Below are positions 7,588 through 13,286 of a DNA stretch of 13,286 bases, piece by piece. Position 1 is the stretch's first letter, and each line of letters begins with the position of its first letter. The stretch covers positions 1-13,286 of the forward strand of contig JAEXTA010000041.1 in NCBI GenBank assembly GCA_023453665.1, in the 5' to 3' direction. The notes beneath the pieces were generated by a model, which saw only the letters and a list, made by a program, of their open reading frames with translations, was not told where the DNA came from and ran no database searches. The position numbers were made by a program, and so were the translations under genes. Source of the DNA: Bacteroidota bacterium. GTDB taxonomy: Bacteria > Bacteroidota > Ignavibacteria > Ignavibacteriales > Ignavibacteriaceae.

Positions 7588-9246
7588 CTAATTAACTGAC
7601 CAATCCCAACAATGATGTATTACTCCAAGGGGGTTTATATCAGCGTTTTTTATTCTGTTGTTGTATACTACTATATTGTCAATCCAATATAAAAAAGTCA
7701 CAGGCGAATCTTCATTTATTTTTCGCTGAAGTTCTTTTATAATATTATTTTTTCTTACTGTAGGAATTCTTTTTTCCGATTCAATTATCATTGAATCAAC
7801 AAATGCATTCTGATAGCTTACAAAATTCATTGGAGTGCTTTCAAGTTCTGAAAACCAGAATGATCTAAGATCAACGGGTATAGGTATAAATAACCCGATC
7901 ATCCAAGCATCAAGTTTGCGCGAATAAAGGTCATCGATCAGAACCCCGATTTCGACTGGTTGGATCGTTACATCTATTCCTACCTGTTCAAGATTATTTT
8001 TTATAACTGTTGATGCATATGTTCTTCGTGGGTTTCCGGTCGGCACATATAAACTAAACCTGAATTCTGTTCCGTTTCTTTCCAGCACACCGTTTTTATC
8101 TTCATCTTTCCAGCCAGCCTGTTTTAATAATTCTTTTGCCAGGGTAATATTATATGGAAGGGCTTTATATGTGCTGTCAATCGCTGATTTGAATATCGGC
8201 GAAACCGGTCCCGCAGAAAGCTGACCATATCCGACCAGATACTCATTAAGAATTTCATTCCTGTTTATTGAAATAGAAAGAGCTTTTCTTGTCAGTGCAT
8301 CACCAAAATATTTATTCGGGATTATCTTTTTGTTTTTCCCGTAAGCTTCCGGATCAATATTATTCCAGCCCAGATAATCATAATCCCTGCCGCCAACTGT
8401 TTGAATAGTAAGGTGTTCTGTTTTCGTAATTTCATTTATATCATCGGGCTTTACTAATTCAGTAAGGTCGATTTCACCTTTCTTCAATTGAGTCATTCTT
8501 GAGTTGTAGTCTGGGATAATCTTAAATACGATTTCTTTAATGCTTTCTTCAGTTTGTAAGAAAGAATTTTCATCAGCAACGAGTGTTATCGATTGATTTT
8601 TTTTCCAGTTTTTTAATTTATATGGACCATTTGTAACCGGTTCAAAATTAAAAGTTGATGTACCGATATCTTCACGTTTTATTTTTTCAAAAATATGTTT
8701 AGGTACAAGTGGAAATATTAATTCATAAAAGGTCGGTAATGACTCAGGAACAAAATTAATTCTTAATGTAAACGGATCTTCAATTGAAAAACTTTTCTTC
8801 GTATCGATACTTCCATCTTCTTCAAGGTATAAACTTTTAAATGAACCAAGCAGTTTGCTCTGCACTACGGGATCAGAATAAAGATCGAACGAATAAACAA
8901 CATCCTCGCTTGTTACATTAACACTGTCACTCCATAAAACATCATCCCTGAGAAAAAAAGTAAGCGAAGTTGAATCTGAGTTCCATTCCCAACTATTTGC
9001 GAGCATTGGTTCCGGAATTATTTCACCCTGCTCTTCGTCCCAATCGAATGAAACTAAAGAGAGATAGAGTAGTTCATTTATGTTTCCTTCATCAAGACTG
9101 AATGCATATAAAGGGTTAAATGTCTGTACATCGGATTGAATACCCAAAACAATTCTGTTGTTAGTAACAGGCGATTCTCTTTCACAGGAAGGAATTAAAA
9201 CCAGGCAGGAGACCATTACAATCAAACCAACAATCTTCGGCGACAT
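7588..9246 (-). CDS. Family 5 solute-binding lipoprotein of ABC importer
   Basis: A 552-residue extracytoplasmic binding protein (SBP_bac_5, the OppA/DppA/NikA superfamily) that captures substrate for the two permeases that follow. The N-terminus is a lipoprotein signal: a hydrophobic stretch and lipobox LIPSC, with Cys21 as the lipid-modified residue and Glu at +2. The family signature lies at about 95-121 (LTFFLRDDVLWSDSVNVTSE then DVVYSFD), followed by NGPYKLKNW (206-214) and ALSISINRNEILNEYLVGYG in the second half. Length is normal for the family. It is the first gene of the minus-strand run and faces the ATPase genes across an 84-base gap. Membrane anchoring of a binding protein is usual in Gram-positives and also found in this phylum. 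Peptide is the likeliest substrate, but this is not shown by the sequence. Confidence 0.92.
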   Translation of the reverse strand: MSPKIVGLIVMVSCLVLIPSCERESPVTNNRIVLGIQSDVQTFNPLYAFSLDEGNINELLYLSLVSFDWDEEQGEIIPEPMLANSWEWNSDSTSLTFFLRDDVLWSDSVNVTSEDVVYSFDLYSDPVVQSKLLGSFKSLYLEEDGSIDTKKSFSIEDPFTLRINFVPESLPTFYELIFPLVPKHIFEKIKREDIGTSTFNFEPVTNGPYKLKNWKKNQSITLVADENSFLQTEESIKEIVFKIIPDYNSRMTQLKKGEIDLTELVKPDDINEITKTEHLTIQTVGGRDYDYLGWNNIDPEAYGKNKKIIPNKYFGDALTRKALSISINRNEILNEYLVGYGQLSAGPVSPIFKSAIDSTYKALPYNITLAKELLKQAGWKDEDKNGVLERNGTEFRFSLYVPTGNPRRTYASTVIKNNLEQVGIDVTIQPVEIGVLIDDLYSRKLDAWMIGLFIPIPVDLRSFWFSELESTPMNFVSYQNAFVDSMIIESEKRIPTVRKNNIIKELQRKINEDSPVTFLYWIDNIVVYNNRIKNADINPLGVIHHCWDWSVN

Positions 9247-9330
9247 AACTTAGAGCTCGGATTATTGTGAATAAATTTGTACTCAATTTATTATTTTGTT
9301 GTGTAATTACAAAAGAGTTCATTAATCATC
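9247..9330. promoter_or_regulatory. Divergent promoter region between importer half-operons
   Basis: These 84 AT-rich bases separate the binding-protein start (minus strand) from the first ATPase start (plus strand), so promoters for both directions must lie here or inside the adjoining genes. On the plus strand, TAAATTTG at 9272-9279 matches the Bacteroidota -7 consensus TAnnTTTG, but no TTTG lies at the expected -33 distance. On the minus strand, TTTTG (9310-9314) is followed after 19 bases by TAAATTGA (9283-9290), a partial match. No GG-N10-GC sigma-54 element is visible on either strand. That promoters exist here is likely; the exact boxes are tentative. Confidence 0.45.
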
Positions 9331-10080
9331 ATGCTTGCTGCTGCAATTAAAAATATTTCGCTTTCTGCCGGATACGGTGATCAGTTACTTTTAAAAGATA
9401 TTGAGTTTACAATTCCTCATAACTCTGTTTTTACTGTGCTTGGTAAGAACGGAAGCGGTAAATCAACAATAGCAAAACTTCTTACGCGGCTGCTTGATAA
9501 AAGATTTTATTCCGTAAATGCAAAAGTGCTTTTTAATGGAAAAGATATTTCAGGTTTCACTGAAACCGAACTTGTACAATACAGAAAAAAGAATGTCAGA
9601 TGTTTGTTTCAGGATCCCGTGAATAGTTTTGATCCGCTTAAAAAATTCAATTACTACTTTGATAATTTTGATATTGACCGGGCAGAAGCAAAAACATTGT
9701 TTGAATATTTTCTTCTTCCGGATATGAAAAAAATATTAAACCTTTATCCTTATGAAGTAAGCGGAGGAATGGCTCAGCGAATCGCTTTTATATTAATATT
9801 ATTAAGCAAAGCAGATCTGATTATTCTTGATGAACCGACATCGGGTATAGATGCAGCATTATCAAACCTGCTATTGATAAAGCTCAAAGAGTATATCACA
9901 AAAAAAAACAACTCCGTTCTTCTTATAACACAGGACCTGCTGTTTGCTGAAAGAATCAGCACAAGTATTTCTATTATTGATAACTTAACTATGTCAGAAT
10001 TTCTTCCTGCTGATGAATTCTTCAGATCAGCCGATAACGGGATAATCAGATTTTATTCGGCAATAAGGGAAGAATCTTAA
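9331..10080 (+). CDS. Opp/Dpp-type ABC ATPase with Gln at the H-loop
   Basis: A 249-residue nucleotide-binding subunit that should power the divergently encoded permeases. Motifs in order are Walker A GKNGSGKST (38-46), Q-loop LFQDP (Gln94), signature VSGGMAQR (143-150, the SGGM form typical of OppD/DppD), Walker B LIILDEPTSGID (Asp167, Glu168) and LLITQDL (198-203). In the last motif the switch His of the H-loop is replaced by Gln201 (codon CAG). It is shorter than OppD (about 330) because it lacks the C-terminal oligopeptide extension with the HPY motif and the cysteine cluster. The stop TAA shares one base with the next ATG (TAATG), so translation is coupled to the second ATPase. Family assignment is secure; impaired hydrolysis at the site formed by this Walker A is inferred. 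Confidence 0.93.
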   Translation: MLAAAIKNISLSAGYGDQLLLKDIEFTIPHNSVFTVLGKNGSGKSTIAKLLTRLLDKRFYSVNAKVLFNGKDISGFTETELVQYRKKNVRCLFQDPVNSFDPLKKFNYYFDNFDIDRAEAKTLFEYFLLPDMKKILNLYPYEVSGGMAQRIAFILILLSKADLIILDEPTSGIDAALSNLLLIKLKEYITKKNNSVLLITQDLLFAERISTSISIIDNLTMSEFLPADEFFRSADNGIIRFYSAIREES

Positions 10081-10865
10081 TGAAAGACGAGTTGCTGAGA
10101 CTTGAGAATATTTGTTATGAAGTTCCTGTTGTCTTTGATAACAAAAAGTCAGTTAAAAAAATTCTAACAGATATTTCCTTTTCAGTTTTTAAAAACTCGA
10201 TTGTTGGAATTACAGGTGAATCGGGCGGTGGTAAAACTACATTAGCAAAAATAATTGCAGGATTAATTAAACAAACCAATGGTACAATTAGATATCACAG
10301 CAATCTTGAAACTCCCGTCAGTTCAAGTCCAATTCAGATATTGTTTCAGAATAATGGTGATGTGCTTAATCCGTTCCGTACTGTAAACAGTGTTCTTGAT
10401 GAAGCATTGAAAATAAAAATCAAAAATAAAAATGAGCGGCTTGCATATAAGAATGAAATTTTAGCCGCAATCGATTTCTCTGAAAATCTTCTTATAAGAA
10501 AAGGTTACCAGCTAAGCGGCGGCGAACAGCAGCGGGCAGCGTTAATGAGACTTCTTGCAGTTAAACCTGAACTGCTTATTCTCGACGAACCTTTTTCCGC
10601 ACAGGATTTTGAGTCCCAGATTTCATTCCTGAAGTTGTTCAAGGACATAAATGAAAAATTCGGAACAACAATTATATGTGTCTCACACGATATACTTTTA
10701 TTAAAAGCTCTTGTTGATGAAATGATTGTAATTTATAACGGGACAATCGTTGAGAAGAATTCAACCCATGAGATTACCACTAACCCTTCACATCCTTATA
10801 CAAAATATTTATTCAGCGCAAACACTTTAAAATTAGCAGAAGCAGATTTGAGGAAAACATTCTGA
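10080..10865 (+). CDS. Opp/Dpp-type ABC ATPase (OppF/DppF-like)
   Basis: A 261-residue partner ATPase of the same importer. It has Walker A GESGGGKTT (46-54), Q-loop LFQNNGDVLNP (Gln90), a canonical signature LSGGEQQR (145-152), Walker B LLILDEPFSAQD (Asp169, Glu170) and an intact H-loop VSHD (His203). The C-terminus has NPSHPYTKYLFSA (235-247), the hallmark of the peptide/nickel ABC branch, but the rest of the usual C-terminal extension is short. It overlaps the preceding gene by one base. Pairing with the Gln-type ATPase would give an asymmetric dimer. In it, this subunit's intact Walker and H-loop residues face the partner's VSGGM signature, while the partner's Gln-containing site faces this LSGGE. 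Confidence 0.93.
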   Translation: MKDELLRLENICYEVPVVFDNKKSVKKILTDISFSVFKNSIVGITGESGGGKTTLAKIIAGLIKQTNGTIRYHSNLETPVSSSPIQILFQNNGDVLNPFRTVNSVLDEALKIKIKNKNERLAYKNEILAAIDFSENLLIRKGYQLSGGEQQRAALMRLLAVKPELLILDEPFSAQDFESQISFLKLFKDINEKFGTTIICVSHDILLLKALVDEMIVIYNGTIVEKNSTHEITTNPSHPYTKYLFSANTLKLAEADLRKTF

Positions 10866-10866
10866 T

Positions 10867-11334
10867 ATGTCAAAGACCAACGCCATGAGGATTCTTGATG
10901 CAAATAAAATCGGTTATACCTCACATACTTATGATGTAAACGAAGATGATTTGAGTGGAATTACTGTCGCAGAAAAAATTAATGCAGAACCCGAGTCCGT
11001 TTTTAAAACACTTGTATGTATTGGAGATAAAACCGGTATAGTGGTTTTTTGTATTCCTGTAACTGAAGAACTCAATCTTAAAAAAGCTGCTTCAGCAAGC
11101 GGTAATAAAAGTGTTGAAATGATCAGGGTGAAAGATCTGTTTCAACTCACCGGATATATACGCGGTGGTTGTTCACCTGTCGGAATGAAAAAAAACTATC
11201 CGACTTTTATTGATGAAACTATAAATATTTTTGAAGAAATTTTTTGCAGTGCCGGTGTACGTGGAATGCAATTAAAACTTAGTTCCAGAGATTTAATAAC
11301 AATTACAAAAGCAATTCCCGCTGATTTGATATAA
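10867..11334 (+). CDS. ybaK: YbaK/EbsC-family aminoacyl-tRNA deacylase
   Basis: A 155-residue cytoplasmic protein of the YbaK family. In Escherichia coli this protein removes Cys wrongly loaded on tRNA-Pro and can act on Cys-tRNA-Cys. The expected core residues are visible: the conserved Lys in VFKTLV (Lys47), the glycine-rich GYIRGGCSPVGMKK (96-109), and the late GVRGMQLKLS segment. Length matches the stand-alone enzyme. The ATG begins one base after the stop of the second ATPase, so the gene is almost certainly on the same transcript, although no functional tie to the importer is obvious. It could be a fortuitous operon member. Family call is strong; precise tRNA specificity is taken from characterised relatives. 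Confidence 0.93.
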   Translation: MSKTNAMRILDANKIGYTSHTYDVNEDDLSGITVAEKINAEPESVFKTLVCIGDKTGIVVFCIPVTEELNLKKAASASGNKSVEMIRVKDLFQLTGYIRGGCSPVGMKKNYPTFIDETINIFEEIFCSAGVRGMQLKLSSRDLITITKAIPADLI

Positions 11335-11374
11335 CTTATCTGATAAAACCATTCTGAAAAAAAATAAAATTTCC

Positions 11375-11406
11375 TTTGCGTCATTTCCGGGGAAAATTTA
11401 TTTTAA
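11375..11406 (+). promoter_or_regulatory. Possible Bacteroidota-type promoter for the secreted protein
   Basis: TTTG (11375-11378) is followed after 20 bases by TATTTTAA (11399-11406), which matches the first part of the TAnnTTTG consensus but not its last two bases. It lies about 30 bases upstream of the secreted-protein ATG, in the gap after ybaK. The placement is sensible; the match is partial. Confidence 0.3.
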
Positions 11407-11436
11407 GACCAGACCATCACAAAATCAGGAGCATCT

Positions 11437-12690
11437 ATGCAAACTTTTAGACTGTTTCTCTGTTTCTCATTCCTTTTTTCCTTTACCATTACAGCTCAGC
11501 AGGATGAAATCATTAATCCTCCTTCACAGCTTTTAGTTGATTTTTTAGCAGTGCCCTCAGACTATGCTAATGCACCGGGGAATGCCGGCTTCACCGGACC
11601 GCTGGCAACAACTGCACGTACATATCAATTATTAATTGAAGAGAGCCTTCTCACATCAATTGTTGGTAAAGAAATTCAAACCATCAGTTTCCGGATTCCT
11701 ACTTCAGCAACTGCAAACTGGCCGGCTGCTGAAACAATTTTCTCCAGCTTTGATGTATATCTTAGCGGAAGCGTAACACCAAGCGCAAGAAGTTTAACTT
11801 TCAGCGAAAATATTGTCGGTCCGCAAAAATTGTGTAGAAGCGGAAGTATGACAATACCAACAGATTCATATCCGTTTGGTGGAACCCCTGTAAACGGCTG
11901 GGGACGAGAGATATTACTTGACAGTTTTTATCTCTATACAGGCGGACATTTATTAATTGAAATCCGTCACTCCGGTTATACCGGTACATCTCGTTCACTT
12001 GACGCACTTGGTACATCCACAACAGGATATGGCACCTTGTTCAGTGCATGCTGGCAAAGCGGCTACACTGCAACAACAGGACTCCAGGGTAACTTTAGCA
12101 TTCATCGACTGGCTGCTGATGATCCTGTTCCGGTTGAACTTGTTTCTTTCAGAGGAAATGTAGTTAATAATGTTGTTAATCTTAACTGGTCAACTGCTAC
12201 TGAAACAAACAACAGCGGATTTGATGTTGAAAGAAAACAAACAGGCAATGAATCCTGGGAAGTTTTAGGATTCGTTGAAGGTGCTGGAACTACAACCGAA
12301 CAGCAAAACTATTTTTATTCCGATAGAAATATTTCATCAGGAACATACCAATACCGTTTAAGACAAATTGATTTTGACGGAAGATTTGAATACAGCAGCA
12401 TTGTTGAAGTTGAAGTTCTTACTCCATCTGTTTATGCCTTAGAGCAGAATTTTCCTAACCCGTTTAATCCAGCAACAAATATACATTACAGCATTGCAGA
12501 AGCAGGATTGGTTAGGCTTGCTGTTTATGATCTACTTGGACAGGAAGTGAAAATACTTGTAAATGAATTCAATGAAGCAGGACAACATGATCTTACTTTT
12601 GATGCATCATCACTTCCAAGCGGGACATATTTCTATAAGCTTGAAACAGCAAAATATTCTGAGACAAAGAAAATGTTGTTGATGAAATAG
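11437..12690 (+). CDS. Type IX secreted protein with C-terminal sorting domain
   Basis: A 417-residue protein predicted to be exported by Sec and then carried across the outer membrane by the type IX (Por) system. A signal peptide occupies about 1-20 (cleavage after TITA). Residues about 30-225 form a region rich in Gly, Ser and Thr whose family I do not recognise. A linker DDPVPVELVSFRGNVVNNVV leads into a fibronectin III-like domain (about 229-328; LNWSTATETNNSGFDVERK, YRLRQIDFDG). The last 85 residues are the sorting domain: ALEQNFPNPFNPATNIHYSI, AVYDLLGQEVKILVNE, SGTYFYKLE and a final KKMLLMK. A good Shine-Dalgarno sequence AGGAG (11427-11431) lies 5 bases before the ATG, which fixes the start. 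The gene has its own leader and terminator and appears monocistronic. It is likely anchored to or released from the cell surface; its ligand is unknown. Confidence 0.92.
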   Translation: MQTFRLFLCFSFLFSFTITAQQDEIINPPSQLLVDFLAVPSDYANAPGNAGFTGPLATTARTYQLLIEESLLTSIVGKEIQTISFRIPTSATANWPAAETIFSSFDVYLSGSVTPSARSLTFSENIVGPQKLCRSGSMTIPTDSYPFGGTPVNGWGREILLDSFYLYTGGHLLIEIRHSGYTGTSRSLDALGTSTTGYGTLFSACWQSGYTATTGLQGNFSIHRLAADDPVPVELVSFRGNVVNNVVNLNWSTATETNNSGFDVERKQTGNESWEVLGFVEGAGTTTEQQNYFYSDRNISSGTYQYRLRQIDFDGRFEYSSIVEVEVLTPSVYALEQNFPNPFNPATNIHYSIAEAGLVRLAVYDLLGQEVKILVNEFNEAGQHDLTFDASSLPSGTYFYKLETAKYSETKKMLLMK

Positions 12691-12757
12691 TGTCTTGGTA
12701 GTAATAGAAATCCAAATGGGATTGATGAAGTAAGGTTTAGATAAAATCTTTTTATTT

Positions 12758-12789
12758 AACCGTCATCAGTAAAATGGTGGCGGTTTTTT
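12758..12789 (+). terminator. Intrinsic terminator of the type IX secreted protein gene
   Basis: AACCGTCATCA (12758-12768) pairs along its whole 11 bases with TGGTGGCGGTT (12775-12785), including two G-U pairs, around a 6-base loop. The 3' arm runs into a T-tract (12784-12789). It lies about 70 bases after the stop codon at 12690. Confidence 0.85.
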
Positions 12790-12842
12790 CTTGCGAGTAA
12801 TGGCACACAGATAAAACAGATTCGAACTGATAAAACCATCGT

Positions 12843-12935
12843 GGACTTTGTGAAATTTACTTTGTGTTCTTTGGGGTTATTATTTTTTTACCACAAAGTC
12901 CGCTAAGCTAATCTCATTGCACAAAGAACACGAAG
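12843..12935. repeat. Interleaved inverted repeats of the CACAAAG type
   Basis: Two inverted-repeat pairs alternate in the order A, B, A', B'. GGACTTTGTG (12843-12852) is matched exactly by CACAAAGTCC (12892-12901). CTTTGTGTTCTTTG (12860-12873) is matched at 13 of 14 positions by CAAAGAACACGAAG (12922-12935). The CACAAAG/GAACACGAAG wording recalls intergenic repeats that I remember as common in this and some other environmental phyla. Because the pairs interleave, they could form alternative hairpins or a pseudoknot, or be the decayed remains of several repeat copies. Confidence 0.6.
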
Positions 12936-12995
12936 AATTATCTCTAGTGATTTTGAGTTCGCTTTACATTAAGTTGGATTAAGAAAATTTAATCG

Positions 12996-13286
12996 ATGGG
13001 TAGAATGAAAAAATATTTTTTCTTAATCCCGCCTCCACGAATGTTGCGGCGGGCAAGCTTTATCTTATTCTTTCTCTTTACCTCCTCCTGCAAGGAGAAT
13101 CCCCCGGTTATACCTCTACCACCACAACCAAAACTAACAATTGCTGTTGAAGAGGTAAGCTGTACCGAAGCCTGGTTAAACCTGAAGTTAGAAAACATAA
13201 CCTTACCAGTTGATCTTGAACTGAAAAAAGACAGCACAGCTATAAAAACATTTTTTACAGTTAACAGTAATGATACAACACTCTAC
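12996..13286 (+). CDS. Lipoprotein, N-terminal fragment (runs off right edge)
   Basis: An open frame of 97 codons with no stop runs to the window edge. It has lipoprotein signal features: a hydrophobic stretch ASFILFFLFTSSC with the lipobox Cys at residue 32, then KENPPVIPLPPQPKLT, a Pro-rich linker. The mature part begins TIAVEEVSCTEAWLNLKLEN, which I recall, without being able to check, as a repeated surface-lipoprotein type in Ignavibacteria. The start is uncertain. ATGs at 12996 and 13005 give an unusual signal peptide interrupted by IPPPRMLRRA. The in-frame ATG at 13041 gives a compact and normal one (MLRRASFILFFLFTSSC). A GC-rich palindrome (13028-13053) lies across this point. The opposite-strand open frame over the same DNA has no recognisable features and is judged a shadow. 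Confidence 0.75.
   Translation, partial: MGRMKKYFFLIPPPRMLRRASFILFFLFTSSCKENPPVIPLPPQPKLTIAVEEVSCTEAWLNLKLENITLPVDLELKKDSTAIKTFFTVNSNDTTLY
13028..13053. repeat. GC-rich palindrome inside lipoprotein signal region
   Basis: CCCGCC (13028-13033) and GGCGGG (13048-13053) are exact inverted arms around a 14-base centre, in otherwise AT-rich DNA. The element resembles a small mobile or REP-like palindrome. It lies in frame between MKKYFFLI and the hydrophobic run of the lipoprotein signal peptide. Confidence 0.5.

Larger units (their letters stand above)
12691..12995. other. Gene-free intergenic region with terminator and repeats
   Basis: No convincing coding region is seen in these 305 bases. 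The stretch holds the terminator of the secreted-protein gene (12758-12789) and a cluster of interleaved inverted repeats (12843-12935). The last 60 bases are an AT-rich leader for the lipoprotein gene at the right edge, with no strong ribosome-binding sequence visible. Confidence 0.7.

Noticed and set aside
11336..11346. TTATCTGATAA palindrome after ybaK as a terminator
   Set aside because: The two arms leave a one-base loop and contain few G or C, so no stable hairpin would form; there is no clean T-tract.
12801..12815. TGGCAC as a possible sigma-54 promoter -24 element
   Set aside because: The -12 GC is absent at the required 10-base distance after GG.
11340..12839. 13-base direct repeat CTGATAAAACCAT at 11340-11352 and 12827-12839 flanking the secreted-protein gene, as for a mobile insertion
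   Set aside because: One or so 13-base match is expected by chance in AT-rich DNA of this length, and there are no terminal inverted repeats or transposase.
12989..13237. Minus-strand open frame of 82 codons near the right edge
   Set aside because: The plus strand over the same bases is open to the edge and encodes a credible lipoprotein signal and linker; the minus frame has no such features.
1..13286. CRISPR array, tRNA, rRNA or insertion sequence
   Set aside because: No regularly spaced repeats, no tRNA-like cloverleaf or rRNA core sequence, and no transposase or integrase motif were seen on either strand.

Overview
The window is AT-rich DNA that looks like a member of the Ignavibacteria or the wider Bacteroidota/Chlorobiota group. 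The best evidence is the secreted protein at 11437-12690. It ends in a type IX secretion (Por) sorting domain of the style common in Ignavibacteria, with the FPNPFNP motif, a YDLLGQEV segment, SGTYFYKL and a KKMLLMK tail. This placement is inferred from motifs; no phylogenetic marker gene is present.

Layout. (1) 1-137, minus strand: the first 45 codons of an exported protein that runs off the left edge. (2) 398-9246, minus strand: five closely packed genes, read from right to left. They are a family 5 solute-binding lipoprotein, an OppB/DppB-type permease, an enlarged OppC/DppC-type permease, a 1181-residue Ser/Thr kinase-ATPase-TPR protein, and a sigma-54 activator with a degenerate receiver domain. 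Two of the four junctions are 4-base start/stop overlaps and the other two gaps are 8 and 14 bases. (3) 9247-9330: an 84-base divergent intergenic region. (4) 9331-11334, plus strand: two short Opp/Dpp-type ABC ATPases and a YbaK-type deacylase, with junctions of one base. (5) 11437-12690, plus strand: the type IX secreted protein, followed by a clear intrinsic terminator. (6) 12691-12995: no gene, but interleaved inverted repeats. (7) 12996 to the right edge, plus strand: the N-terminus of a lipoprotein, with a GC-rich palindrome inside its signal-peptide region.

How the genes may work together. The binding protein, two permeases and two ATPases form a complete peptide- or nickel-type ABC importer split across a divergent promoter region. 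The unusual part is that a non-RD kinase with a STAND-like ATPase and TPR sensor region is translationally coupled to the second permease, and a sigma-54 activator that cannot take part in normal His-Asp phosphotransfer follows at once. I infer a transporter-linked signalling module in which uptake, or occupancy of the transporter, is relayed through the kinase/TPR protein to the sigma-54 activator. The importer itself carries two further oddities: one ATPase has Gln in place of the H-loop His, and the OppC-type subunit has extra N-terminal membrane segments and a long periplasmic loop.
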